Positions 8,728-16,929 of a DNA stretch of 64,000 nt are shown here, piece after piece. Position numbers and translations under genes: made by a program. Source of the stretch: CAXPZW01 sp964221845 (lineage in GTDB: Bacteria > Bacteroidota > Bacteroidia > Flavobacteriales_D > Sanyastnellaceae); the NCBI GenBank assembly GCA_964221845.1, contig CAXPZW010000026.1:3954-67953 (forward strand), in the 5' to 3' direction. Under the pieces are notes generated by a model. The model was not told the DNA's origin. It was given only the letters and a program-made list of their open reading frames with translations, and ran no database searches. Numbering within the stretch: position 1 is the stretch's first letter; each line of letters opens with the position of its first letter.

Positions 8728-9111
8728 ATGCTGCCAGAAGCCTACCACATAGCTGCCACCGCCGAAACTCCGGCCGTGACCCTCGACGCAAGTGCAGGCG
8801 TGTACCGCATTGAAGGCCGTTCCCTCCCCGAAAATGCCCACCAGTTTTACCAGCCCTTCATCGATTGGTTCGTCCAATTGCTCGAGACCCCGGGCCGTCA
8901 GTTGGAACTGGAACTCTACCTGGATTACTACAACTCCTCCACCGGCCGTTACCTCATGGAACTCATGATGGCCTTGGAAGAGCGCAGCAACACCAGCAAC
9001 GTAGGCATCCTCTGGAAGGCCGATGCCGATGATGATATCATGCTTGAAAAAGGGGAGGAGTTCCGCCAGCTCTTGAAGATTCCCGTGCAGGTCAAGGCGC
9101 TGGAGTCCTGA
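8728..9111 (+). CDS. SiaC-family (DUF1987) regulatory phosphoprotein
   Basis: The product has 127 residues, the usual length for DUF1987. The segment LDYYNSSTGRYLMEL (about 65-79) matches the family's central motif and contains Ser70, Ser71 and Thr72, where the phosphoacceptor lies in characterised SiaC. IEGRSLPENAHQFY near the N-terminus matches the typical 'I.GRS.PE...FY' opening. In Pseudomonas SiaC is phosphorylated by SiaB, dephosphorylated by SiaA and, when free, activates the diguanylate cyclase SiaD. No SiaD-like gene is in the window, so the partner here is unknown. The gene lies 8 nt after the kinase gene, and its TGA directly abuts the stop of the converging phosphatase gene. Confidence 0.85.
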   Translation: MLPEAYHIAATAETPAVTLDASAGVYRIEGRSLPENAHQFYQPFIDWFVQLLETPGRQLELELYLDYYNSSTGRYLMELMMALEERSNTSNVGILWKADADDDIMLEKGEEFRQLLKIPVQVKALES

Positions 9112-11091
9112 TTAGCGGAGTCGCGTACCCAACACCAGAATGTCGTCCAACTGGGCATTGCGCCCTTTCCATTGATCGAGTGCCGCTGCAAGTTTGCCGG
9201 AGGTCGATTCCACCGTATCGCGTGCGCAGTCGAGCAGGATTTGCTGAAAACGCTTCTTGTTGAGCTTCTTGTTTTGCGGACCGCCAAATTGGTCCATGAA
9301 CCCATCGGTGAACATGTACAGCTGGTCGCCGGTCTCGTAGGAGATGGTCTGGGTCTTGAACTGAAAGGCCACATCCATACGGGCTGAGAACGAGCCGCCG
9401 ATGTACAGCGAGTCGCCTTTGAATTCCAGCACGTCTTGATCACGCACGATGAATACCGGGTTCTGTGCCCCTGCAAATTCAATGGTACGTGTGGCTTCGT
9501 CGATGATGCAAAGACTCATGTCCATGCCGTCTTGGGCGCTTTCGCCGGCCCCTTCCTGGTGGAGTGCATCCACAATTTCGTGGTGGACCGCTGAGAGGAT
9601 TTCTGCCGGATCTGTGATGCCCAGTTCGTGCACCACCTTGTTGAGTTTGTTGTGCGCGATGAGCGACATGAAGGCCCCTGGAACGCCGTGTCCGGTGCAA
9701 TCGATGGTGCTCAGCAGGATGCGGTCGCCGAGTTGCTCGTACCAGTAGAAATCGCCCGAGACGATGTCTTTGGGCTGCAGGTAAATGAAGGTCTCAGGAA
9801 GCTTAGCACGGATCTGATCCTCGGGCACCAAAATCGAGCGCTGGATCTTCTTGGCGTAGCTCATCGAAGACAGGATCTTGTGACGCTGGGACTTGATCTC
9901 GGCGTTTTGGCGGTTCAGGATGCGGTTGATGCGCTTTTTGCGACGCAGGTGGTAGGCCTGGATGCAGATCAGGGTCAGAATCAGGATGCCGATGGCCAAG
10001 TAGATCAGGTCTTTTTGACGGGCACGGGCTTCGCGCTCCACCATGTTGGCTTGGATCTCGGCGTATTCGCGTTCGCGCTTTTCCTTTTCGTAGCGGGCGT
10101 TCAGCTCGGAGATGCGGTTGAAGTTGTTCTTGGCATCGAGGCTGTCTTTGAGCACCAGGTAGTCTTGTTGATAGGTGAAAGCGGTTTCAAAGTCGCCGCG
10201 TTCTTGGTGGATTTGGGCGCGCTGGTCGTAGACCGAAAGGATGACCTCGCCGTATTGGAGTTCGGAGGCCAGGCTTTCGGCTTGCTTGAGTTCTTGCAGG
10301 GCGCGGGGAAAGTCGCCTTGCTTACGGAACACCTCGCTCAGGGTGATGTGCACGTCGCAGACCTGCAGCAGATCTTGTTCCTCGTCGCGCAGCAATTCGG
10401 TGAGCCCGAGTTGTGCGTGGAAGGCGGCGGAGTCGAGTTGTTCGGTCTCCAAAAACAGCACGGCTTTGAGCGGTGCGTAGCGTTGGTCGGTGTTGTGGGT
10501 GCGTTGGAAGGCCTCCAGCTTGCGCAGGTAATGCCAGCTGCTGTCGGTCTGTTCCAGCGCGAGGTATGCACCGGAGATGTTGAACAGGTTCAGCGCACAG
10601 GTGGGGTAATCCTCGATGCGCAGCGAGAGCGCATAGGCTTCTTTGTAGTGTTGGATGGAGGCTTCGTGTTCCTCCATGGTGGCGTACATGACCCCAATGT
10701 TGTTGATGGCGCGGTTGGCCCCGTGATCGTCTCCGCAGGCCAGCGAGAGCTGGTAGCTTTCCTGGAAGGACTCAATGGCGTCGATGTAATGCGATTGTAC
10801 GTAGGAGCGGATGCCCAGCAAGTTGTGGATCTTGGCCAGACGTACCGTGTCTGCCGCTTCTTCGGCGATGATCAAGGCTTGGTCGCAGAACACTTTAGAA
10901 GAATCGGGGTCGACGAAAATGAGGTTGTCGGCGATCTCCACCTGAATGCGCAAACGGGACGTATCGCTCTCGGCCACGGCCAGTTGCTGGCGCAAACTGT
11001 CCTGACGGATAGATTCCGCACCGCCGGCTCCATACGTGAGGCATGAAGTCAGCAGCAGGACAAAGGTGGATATGGTCCGCAAATGCTGCAC
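9112..11091 (-). CDS. TPR-containing membrane PP2C/SpoIIE phosphatase, SiaA-like
   Basis: The product has 659 residues from a GTG start at 11091. A signal peptide or anchor (TFVLLLTSCLTYGAG) is followed by about six TPR-like helical pairs (to about 310), a coiled-coil stretch rich in Glu, Lys and Arg, a transmembrane helix near 350-375 (LIYLAIGILILTLICI), another short coiled coil, and a C-terminal SpoIIE-type serine phosphatase. The phosphatase motifs are intact: DIVSGDFYW, DCTGHGVPGAFMS, GMDMSLC, MFTDGFMDQFGG and LDDILVLG, including the metal-binding Asp residues. The TPRs are predicted periplasmic and the phosphatase cytoplasmic. Facing the SiaC-like gene tail to tail, it is the best candidate to dephosphorylate that protein; this is inference from context. 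Confidence 0.88.
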   Translation of the reverse strand: MQHLRTISTFVLLLTSCLTYGAGGAESIRQDSLRQQLAVAESDTSRLRIQVEIADNLIFVDPDSSKVFCDQALIIAEEAADTVRLAKIHNLLGIRSYVQSHYIDAIESFQESYQLSLACGDDHGANRAINNIGVMYATMEEHEASIQHYKEAYALSLRIEDYPTCALNLFNISGAYLALEQTDSSWHYLRKLEAFQRTHNTDQRYAPLKAVLFLETEQLDSAAFHAQLGLTELLRDEEQDLLQVCDVHITLSEVFRKQGDFPRALQELKQAESLASELQYGEVILSVYDQRAQIHQERGDFETAFTYQQDYLVLKDSLDAKNNFNRISELNARYEKEKREREYAEIQANMVEREARARQKDLIYLAIGILILTLICIQAYHLRRKKRINRILNRQNAEIKSQRHKILSSMSYAKKIQRSILVPEDQIRAKLPETFIYLQPKDIVSGDFYWYEQLGDRILLSTIDCTGHGVPGAFMSLIAHNKLNKVVHELGITDPAEILSAVHHEIVDALHQEGAGESAQDGMDMSLCIIDEATRTIEFAGAQNPVFIVRDQDVLEFKGDSLYIGGSFSARMDVAFQFKTQTISYETGDQLYMFTDGFMDQFGGPQNKKLNKKRFQQILLDCARDTVESTSGKLAAALDQWKGRNAQLDDILVLGTRLR

Positions 11092-11154
11092 GGTTTATCA
11101 GGATGGTCCTTTTCTTCTACGGAGAAGATGGATTTCGGTTTCAATGTGCGAATC

Positions 11155-11186
11155 GTTGTGGTTTTCCACAACTCTGTGTATATTTG
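11155..11186 (+). promoter_or_regulatory. rpsT promoter with a dyad over the -33 region
   Basis: A -7 box TATATTTG (11179-11186) is an exact TAnnTTTG match, and a TTG at 11156-11158 lies 20 nt upstream, within the usual Bacteroidota spacing. The -33 region is covered by a perfect 7-bp inverted repeat, GTTGTGG (11155-11161) and CCACAAC (11166-11172), with a TTTT loop. The rpsT ATG is 25 nt after the box. Confidence 0.7.
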
Positions 11187-11211
11187 CACCCCAATTTTTT
11201 GAAAGACAACC

Positions 11212-11463
11212 ATGGCTCACCACAAGTCTGCCCTCAAGCGCATCCGTCAAAACGCCAAGCGTAAGGCGCACAACGCTTACTACCACAAGACCACCCGCAA
11301 CGCAGTTCGTAAACTGCGTGCAACCACTGACCGCAAAGAGGCCGAAGGCCAACTGACCGCAGTTTTCAGCATGCTCGACAAGTTGGGCAAGCGCAACATC
11401 ATCCACAAAAACAAAGTAGCGAACATCAAGTCGAGCCTCCAGCTCCACGTGAACTCGCTCTAA
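11212..11463 (+). CDS. rpsT: 30S ribosomal protein S20
   Basis: S20 binds 16S rRNA and is an early assembly protein of the small subunit. The product has 83 residues, is Lys/Arg-rich and carries the family pattern: MAHHKSALKRIRQNAKRK at the start, then LGKRNIIHKNKVANIKS near the end. It is monocistronic, with an exact-match promoter 25 nt upstream and a strong intrinsic terminator just after the stop. Confidence 0.97.
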   Translation: MAHHKSALKRIRQNAKRKAHNAYYHKTTRNAVRKLRATTDRKEAEGQLTAVFSMLDKLGKRNIIHKNKVANIKSSLQLHVNSL

Positions 11464-11486
11464 CAACATTCTCAGAAAATTGGGAA

Positions 11487-11515
11487 GAAGGCTGCCTGTT
11501 GGGCGGCCTTTTTTT
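11487..11515 (+). terminator. Intrinsic terminator of rpsT
   Basis: AGGCTGCC and GGCGGCCT form an 8-bp stem with one G-T pair and a short loop, followed by a run of seven T. It lies 26 nt after the rpsT stop codon. Confidence 0.85.
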
Positions 11516-11527
11516 GTGCCCCACATC

Positions 11528-11559
11528 CGCGTATACCCGTTTCTACCCGGGTATACGCG
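11528..11559. repeat. Perfect 12-bp inverted repeat between rpsT and radC
   Basis: CGCGTATACCCG (11528-11539) is exactly complementary to CGGGTATACGCG (11548-11559) with an 8-nt loop. No T-run follows on either strand, and the rpsT terminator is already present upstream, so a terminator role is unlikely. It ends 54 nt before the radC start and could be an operator or a palindromic repeat copy. Confidence 0.7.
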
Positions 11560-11613
11560 TTTAACTCCCGGCTAGTCGCACTGGCCAGTGGCATGTTGCA
11601 GGCAAAAAACACC

Positions 11614-12297
11614 ATGCACATCCCCCTTCACGACCTCCACGCCGCCGATCGTCCCCGCGAAAAAATGCTCCTGCGCGGCCCCCATGCGCTTACCGATGCT
11701 GAATTGATTGCCGTACTGCTGGGCAGCGGGCGGGTAGGTGAGTCTGCCCTCGCGCTGGCCACGCGCATCTTGGACGCGGTAGACCGCAGCCTGTTTGAAT
11801 TGGGCAAACGCAGCCCCCAACGCCTCATGGAATTTGAAGGGGTAGGAGAGGCCAAGGCCCTGCGCATTTGCACTGCGCTGGAATTGGCGCGTCGCCGCCG
11901 GGATGCACCACCGCTGCAACGCACCGTGGTCAGCAGTTCTTTGGAGGCCTTTGAGGCGTGCCGCCACGAGATGGAAGACCTGCAAGTGGAGCAGCTGCGC
12001 GTGCTGCTCATGGACCGCGGCAACCGCATCATTCGCCAACAAGTGCTCACCTCGGGCGGCCCTTCGGGAACGGTGGCTGACCCCAAATTGGTCTTCCAAG
12101 CTGCACTGGAGCACCGGGCTACTTCGTTGATATTGGTGCACAACCACCCTTCGGGCAACATCCGTCCCAGCGAGGCCGACCGGCAGGTGACCGAACGGAT
12201 TGCCACCTCGGGTGCGATGTTGGATTTGCCCTTGACCGATCATCTCATCGTGGGACACGGTCAATATTTTAGCTTTGCCGATGAAGGAATACTCTAG
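11614..12297 (+). CDS. radC: RadC-family protein (JAB/MPN metalloprotease-like domain)
   Basis: The product has 227 residues from the ATG at 11614. I prefer it to the ATG 21 nt upstream because RadC proteins open with a short strand followed by DRPREK, as here (MHIPLHDLHAADRPREK). An N-terminal helix-hairpin-helix part (to about 90) is followed by the JAB1/MPN domain with the zinc motif HNHPSG and a downstream Asp (VHNHPSGNIRPSEAD). The old link to DNA repair is doubtful and the real function is unknown. Its TAG is one base before the next ATG, so it is probably cotranscribed with the epimerase gene. Confidence 0.92.
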   Translation: MHIPLHDLHAADRPREKMLLRGPHALTDAELIAVLLGSGRVGESALALATRILDAVDRSLFELGKRSPQRLMEFEGVGEAKALRICTALELARRRRDAPPLQRTVVSSSLEAFEACRHEMEDLQVEQLRVLLMDRGNRIIRQQVLTSGGPSGTVADPKLVFQAALEHRATSLILVHNHPSGNIRPSEADRQVTERIATSGAMLDLPLTDHLIVGHGQYFSFADEGIL

Positions 12298-12298
12298 C

Positions 12299-13432
12299 AT
12301 GAAGCACATCCTGACTGTCATCGGCGCTCGGCCGCAGATCATCAAAGCCGCCGCGCTCAGCCGCGCCATTCGCCACCACTACGCAGACCGCTTGCGCGAA
12401 ACCATCGTGCACACCGGTCAGCACTACGACGCCAACATGTCACAGGTGTTCCTCGAGGAGTTGGGTGTGCCTGCGCCTGAGCACAACCTGGAGGTGGGCA
12501 GCGGTTCCCACGGTGCGCAAACAGCCCGCATGCTGGAAGGCATCGAGCGCATTTTGCTGGATGACCGTCCGGATGCGCTGCTGGTGTATGGCGATACCAA
12601 CTCTACGGTGGCCGGCTCTTTGGCCGCCATCAAACTGGGCATTCCAGTGGTGCACGTAGAGGCGGGCCTACGCTCGTTCAACAAGGCCATGCCCGAGGAG
12701 GTCAACCGCATCCTGACCGACCACGCGTCCACTTTGCTGTTCACGCCTACAGTCACCGGGCTAGACAACCTCAAGGCCGAAGGCTTCAACACCGAGGCCC
12801 AGGCTCCCTTCTACGCAGATCACCCCGGGGTGTTCCACTGCGGAGATGTGATGTACGACAACAGCCTGCATTTTGCAGCACAAGCTGCCCACCTGCAAGT
12901 GGCCCAAAGCCACGGCGTAACGGGCGACTACATTTTGGCCACCTGCCACCGCCCTTCCAACACCGATACCGCCGAGGCGTTGCACAGCGTGCTAGGCACT
13001 CTGCTGGAAGTGTCAGAACAACTGCCGGTGGTTTTGCCCTTGCACCCACGCACACGTGCCCGGCTAGAAGCCCTCGCTCCGGAGCTGTTGGCCCAGTTGG
13101 AAGCTGCGGATACGGTGCACCTGATTCCCCCAGTGTCGTTCCTGGAAATGATCGACCTCGAGGCCCGCTGTGCCCTGGTCATGACCGATTCTGGTGGCGT
13201 ACAAAAGGAGGCCTTCTTCTTCAAGAAACCCTGCGTCATCCTGCGCGAACAAACCGAATGGGTGGAAATCGTGGACAACGGCAACGCCCTGCTTGCAGGC
13301 GCGGACCCTGTGCGTATCCGCGAAGCGTTTGCCCAACTGCGCAGTGCAGAGGCGCTCATCTACCCGCCGTTTTACGGCGACGGTCACGCCGCTGAATTCA
13401 TTGCCGCACGCATCCTGGATAGCCTCGTATGA
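12299..13432 (+). CDS. wecB: UDP-N-acetylglucosamine 2-epimerase (non-hydrolysing)
   Basis: The enzyme interconverts UDP-GlcNAc and UDP-ManNAc, a precursor of surface glycans. The product has 377 residues, the normal length. Motifs include VIGARPQIIKAAAL at the N-terminus, VYGDTNST, VHVEAGLRSFNKAMPEEVNR and TDSGGVQKEAFF with the C-terminal UDP-binding site. I use the ATG at 12299, just after the radC stop; an earlier start overlaps radC. A WbpI-type epimerase acting on UDP-diacetamido-glucuronic acid belongs to the same fold and cannot be excluded, which is of interest because a WbpA/E/D-like set lies at 26-31 kb. The downstream deacetylase gene overlaps its stop (ATGA). Confidence 0.9.
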   Translation: MKHILTVIGARPQIIKAAALSRAIRHHYADRLRETIVHTGQHYDANMSQVFLEELGVPAPEHNLEVGSGSHGAQTARMLEGIERILLDDRPDALLVYGDTNSTVAGSLAAIKLGIPVVHVEAGLRSFNKAMPEEVNRILTDHASTLLFTPTVTGLDNLKAEGFNTEAQAPFYADHPGVFHCGDVMYDNSLHFAAQAAHLQVAQSHGVTGDYILATCHRPSNTDTAEALHSVLGTLLEVSEQLPVVLPLHPRTRARLEALAPELLAQLEAADTVHLIPPVSFLEMIDLEARCALVMTDSGGVQKEAFFFKKPCVILREQTEWVEIVDNGNALLAGADPVRIREAFAQLRSAEALIYPPFYGDGHAAEFIAARILDSLV

Positions 13433-14718
13433 TTCGCCTTTGGTCCCCAGATGTCAACCACCGCTTGCGCTTTGCCGCAGCCTGCGTGTTCACGCACGTG
13501 TTGGAGGTAGAGCATACTTGGGTGACCGAACCTGACGAAGCACACCTCTGCTACGCGACCAACCCCGAAGGGCCGGGATTGCACATCATGCCCACAGCAC
13601 TGGGCCAAATGGGTGTGTTTGATTCCGACCCCGCACCCGGCCCGTTGTGGCACGGCTGGCCCACCCTGGGTCCTACCGAGGGCGGCATTGGGTTTGATCT
13701 GCTCGGTGCGGTCGTCTTTTTGGCCGCCCGCATGGAGGAGTACGGCCACCCGAAGCTCGACGAGCACGGGCGTTTCTCGGCCTCCGAAAGCTGGATGGGG
13801 CGCCACGGATGTTTGCAGCGCCCATTGATTGACGGTTGGGCGCAGGCGCTCGCCAAACAGCTCCGTGAACGGTTTGCCGACCTGACCTTCCCAACCCGCG
13901 CGTACAACGTGGTGAGCACCGTAGACGTGGACAGCGCCTATGCCTACCGCGGCAAAGGATTCAAGCGCACCTTGGGCGGCTTCTTGGGAGACCTCAAGCG
14001 GGGCGATGCAGCCAACCGACGCCTGCGTTGGCAAGTGCTCCGCGGCAAGCAGTCCGATCCGTTCGACACGTACGAGACCATTCTGCAAGAACACGCGCGC
14101 CACAGCATCCCGCCGCTGTTTTTCTTCTTGGTGGCCGACTTTGACCGTCCGCACGACATCAACCTTTCGCACCGCCGACCGGCATTGCGTGCATTGGTGC
14201 TGGAACTCGCCGACCGCGCCGAGGTGGGGGTGCATCCCGGTTACCACGCTGCTGAAAGTGCCGAGCGCCTGGCGTTGGAAATTGGGCGCGTGGCCGATCT
14301 GAAGTTGGGACAAGTGGACTACACGCGCTACCATTACCTGCGGGGCCGTTTTCCCGAGGCCTTTGTCCGTTTGGCGCACCAAGGCCTGCGCCACGACCAC
14401 ACCATGGGGTATGCCGATGCCTTTGGGTTCCGCACCGGAAGCTGCACGCCCCTGCCGTTTTTTGACCTCAAAGCAGAGGTGTTGACCCCGTTGCTGTTGC
14501 ATCCAACGGCCTTCATGGACACCACCGCGGTGCGCTATTTGCACTTGGATCCAGAAGCCACCGTTGCAGCAGCTGCAGCACTGGCCAAGGAGGTACGCGC
14601 CGTAAGAGGTACACTGGAATTGCTCTGGCACAACGAGGCGTGGAGCAACTGGAAACATTGGGAAGGCTGGAGTCATGTGCCCGAAAAGGTGCTCGCCGCA
14701 GTAGGCCAGCACGCCTGA
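13429..14718 (+). CDS. Polysaccharide deacetylase family protein
   Basis: The product has 429 residues with no signal peptide. The N-terminal half (about 1-140) resembles a domain often found before the deacetylase in Bacteroidota. The C-terminal half has NodB-like strands: VVSTVDVDSAYAYRG, where Asp residues would bind metal; HDINLSHRRPALRAL; VGVHPGYHA with a candidate metal His; and a terminal LLHPTAFMD block. The family removes N- or O-acetyl groups from sugar polymers. Its ATG overlaps the epimerase stop, so the pair is translationally coupled and probably acts on the same glycan pathway. The substrate is unknown. Confidence 0.82.
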   Translation: MIRLWSPDVNHRLRFAAACVFTHVLEVEHTWVTEPDEAHLCYATNPEGPGLHIMPTALGQMGVFDSDPAPGPLWHGWPTLGPTEGGIGFDLLGAVVFLAARMEEYGHPKLDEHGRFSASESWMGRHGCLQRPLIDGWAQALAKQLRERFADLTFPTRAYNVVSTVDVDSAYAYRGKGFKRTLGGFLGDLKRGDAANRRLRWQVLRGKQSDPFDTYETILQEHARHSIPPLFFFLVADFDRPHDINLSHRRPALRALVLELADRAEVGVHPGYHAAESAERLALEIGRVADLKLGQVDYTRYHYLRGRFPEAFVRLAHQGLRHDHTMGYADAFGFRTGSCTPLPFFDLKAEVLTPLLLHPTAFMDTTAVRYLHLDPEATVAAAAALAKEVRAVRGTLELLWHNEAWSNWKHWEGWSHVPEKVLAAVGQHA

Positions 14719-14782
14719 TTTCTGTTTTTTGCAAGCATTAACCCGCGCGCAGCCCCGGCTGCCTTACTTTCCCCTTGTCGAG

Positions 14783-15433
14783 ATGGTACATCAATTCACC
14801 CAGCACTCTTCTGTCCTCAACCGTTACCTCGCCGAATTGCGCGACGAACACATCCAACGCGACCGCATGCGTTTCCGACGCAATTTGGAGCGCATTGGAG
14901 AAGTGGCGGCCTACGAGATTTCCAAGACGTTTGCCACAGGCGCTCTCGAGGTAACCACGCCTTTGGGCAGTGCGGATGTGACCCTGCCTTCAAACGATGT
15001 GGTGGTGGCCACCATCCTGCGCGCTGGATTGCCCATGCACACGGGAGTATTGAATGTGCTCGACGATGCGGGAAGCGCCTTTGTCTCGGCCTACCGCAAG
15101 TACACCGAGGACGACGAATTTGACATCCATGTGGAATACATCTCCAGCCCTTCGCTGGAAGGCAAGACGTTGATCTTGGTGGACCCCATGATTGCGACAG
15201 GACGCTCAATGATTCTGGCCTACAAGGCGCTGCTGGCTAAAGGGACTCCACTACACGTGCACATCGTGTCGGCCATTGCCAGCCGCGAGGGCTTGCAGTA
15301 TGTGCGCCAACACGTGCCCGGCGACGCCCGCATGTGGGTGGGGGACGTGGACGATGAACTCACCGCCAAGGCCTACATCGTGCCCGGCCTCGGCGATGCC
15401 GGCGACCTGGCCTTTGGACCCAAAGACGCGTAG
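14783..15433 (+). CDS. upp: Uracil phosphoribosyltransferase
   Basis: Upp makes UMP from uracil and PRPP, a pyrimidine salvage step in the cytoplasm. The product has 216 residues from the ATG at 14783; an upstream ATG would add a non-conserved leader. The PRPP-binding motif appears as LILVDPMIATGRSM, preceded by TILRAGLPM and followed by the uracil-binding C-terminal block YIVPGLGDAGDLAFG. The next gene starts immediately after the TAG with no spacer, which suggests an operon of upp, the membrane protein and the HAD phosphatase. Confidence 0.96.
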   Translation: MVHQFTQHSSVLNRYLAELRDEHIQRDRMRFRRNLERIGEVAAYEISKTFATGALEVTTPLGSADVTLPSNDVVVATILRAGLPMHTGVLNVLDDAGSAFVSAYRKYTEDDEFDIHVEYISSPSLEGKTLILVDPMIATGRSMILAYKALLAKGTPLHVHIVSAIASREGLQYVRQHVPGDARMWVGDVDDELTAKAYIVPGLGDAGDLAFGPKDA

Positions 15434-15898
15434 ATGACCAAATACCTGCTGCTTATATTGGCATGGTGGGGCATGAGCATTGTGAAGTTCCTATTCACCC
15501 CCAGTTTGATGATGGCCTCCACGGCAGCAGACCAGGACAGCTGGCTGGGCCACGACTGGTCCTTTCTTGAAATTGTGGGCATCACCGCTACAGGTGCGGC
15601 CTTGGGGGTGTTCCTGTTTTATTCCTTTGGTGAACGGTTGTTTGCCTATTTGGATTCCAACCGCACCAAGCCGCGCAAACGCTTTTCGCGCGGGTCGCGG
15701 TTCATTGCGCGCATTCGAGGGCGGTACGGGCTCACGGGTTTGTTGTTGATTTGTGGACTGATTTCGGTGCCCATCTCTTCCTTGCTGGCCGCACGGTATT
15801 ACCGAGCCAACACCACCATGGCGTTGCTGGTGATGGCCTTTGCTGCTTGGGCTGTGGTACTCACCGGACTCTCTTACCTGGTTAAACTGCTGTTTTGA
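15434..15898 (+). CDS. Small integral membrane protein of unknown function
   Basis: The product has 154 residues and about four hydrophobic segments: residues 3-25, about 48-66 (IVGITATGAALGVFLFY), about 98-118 (GLTGLLLICGLISVPISSL) and about 128-152. A central basic loop (about 75-95, rich in Arg, Lys and Ser) is probably cytoplasmic. I recognise no family. Its ATG follows the upp stop directly, and its TGA overlaps the ATG of the HAD gene (TGATG), so it is coupled on both sides to nucleotide-salvage-type genes; whether it shares their pathway is unknown. Confidence 0.72.
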   Translation: MTKYLLLILAWWGMSIVKFLFTPSLMMASTAADQDSWLGHDWSFLEIVGITATGAALGVFLFYSFGERLFAYLDSNRTKPRKRFSRGSRFIARIRGRYGLTGLLLICGLISVPISSLLAARYYRANTTMALLVMAFAAWAVVLTGLSYLVKLLF

Positions 15899-16605
15899 TG
15901 CCCCGATACCCCCACGTCATTTTCGACCTCGACCACACCCTGTGGGACTTTGAGCGCAACTCCCGGGCTGCGCTGGGTGAACTCTACACTGAGTTTGCAC
16001 TGGACACGTCCAGCGAAACGCCGTTTGAGGTGTTTTTCAAACGCTACCAGCGGCACAACAACAACTGCTGGCAGCTTTACCGCAAAGGGAACATGGACAA
16101 GGAAACCCTGCGTGTGGAGCGCTTCCGACGCGCCTTTGTGGACATCGGAGAGGAACGCTTGGACCTGATTCCTGACTTGGCCGATGCGTACCTGGATCGC
16201 GCCCCCCGCCAACCGCATTTGTTCGAAGGCACCGTGGACATGCTCACTTCCTTGCAGGATCGCGGCGTGCAGCTGCATCTGCTGACCAACGGTTTTGAAG
16301 AAGTGCAGGTCATTAAGCTGGCCTGCTCCGGATTGGACCGCTTCTTCGACACGTTCTACTCCCCCGAAACCCTCGGGGTCAAAAAGCCCCACCCGAATGC
16401 CTTTACCACGGTGATGGACGCCCATTGGGCCCGCCCCGAGGAGTGCTTGATGGTGGGCGACGACTTGCAAGTGGATGTGCTAGGCGCTCAAAAAGTGGGC
16501 ATCCACGGGGTGTACTTCAACCCCAAGGCCATCCCGCACAAAAGCAAGCCGCGTTATGAAGTGCAGCACCTCCAAGAGCTGTTGCCCATTGTACTCAACC
16601 CGTAA
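15898..16605 (+). CDS. HAD-superfamily nucleotidase, YjjG-like
   Basis: The product has 235 residues. HAD motif I is FDLDHTLWDF with the nucleophile Asp near residue 10, motif II is LLTNGFEE, and motifs III and IV lie in GVKKPHPNAF and MVGDDLQVDVLGA. The cap is of the helical type between motifs I and II. The NSRAAL...LY opening after motif I is typical of YjjG-type 5'-nucleotidases, which clear non-canonical pyrimidine nucleotides. That fits its place after upp. Its ATG overlaps the preceding stop by one base. Substrate specificity is inferred. Confidence 0.85.
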   Translation: MPRYPHVIFDLDHTLWDFERNSRAALGELYTEFALDTSSETPFEVFFKRYQRHNNNCWQLYRKGNMDKETLRVERFRRAFVDIGEERLDLIPDLADAYLDRAPRQPHLFEGTVDMLTSLQDRGVQLHLLTNGFEEVQVIKLACSGLDRFFDTFYSPETLGVKKPHPNAFTTVMDAHWARPEECLMVGDDLQVDVLGAQKVGIHGVYFNPKAIPHKSKPRYEVQHLQELLPIVLNP

Positions 16606-16614
16606 ATTCGCCCC

Positions 16615-16929
16615 ATGGCTGAAAACACGAAACCCCAACTCACCATCGACCTGCCGGAAGAACTGGCAGAAGGCACCTACGCCAACCTCGCGGTGATCAC
16701 CCATTCTCCCACCGAATTTGTGCTGGATTTCATCCGCATGATGCCGGGCATGCCCAAGGCGCGGGTACAGTCGCGCATGATTCTGACTCCGCAACACGCC
16801 AAGCGTTTGATGCGTGCGTTGAACGACAACTTGAACAAGTACGAGAGCCAGCACGGCCCCATCAAAGACGTGGCCTCACCGGAGGTGAAGATGCCCATGC
16901 ACTTTGGCGGGCCCAAAGGCGAAGCTTAA
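16615..16929 (+). CDS. DUF3467 family protein
   Basis: The product has 104 residues, a usual size for this domain. The pattern is typical: ANLAVITHSPTEFVLDFI, then PKARVQSRMILTPQHAKRLMRALNDNL. DUF3467 proteins are small cytoplasmic proteins of unknown function. The gene follows the HAD gene after 9 nt and is probably the last of the upp operon. Its TAA overlaps the stop codon of the converging dihydroorotase-like gene. Confidence 0.9.
   Translation: MAENTKPQLTIDLPEELAEGTYANLAVITHSPTEFVLDFIRMMPGMPKARVQSRMILTPQHAKRLMRALNDNLNKYESQHGPIKDVASPEVKMPMHFGGPKGEA

Noticed and set aside
9628..11046. Open frame of 472 codons on the plus strand
   Set aside because: It mirrors the TPR/SpoIIE phosphatase gene, whose motifs are intact; the composition is of the low-complexity Val/Gly/Leu type seen in antisense frames.
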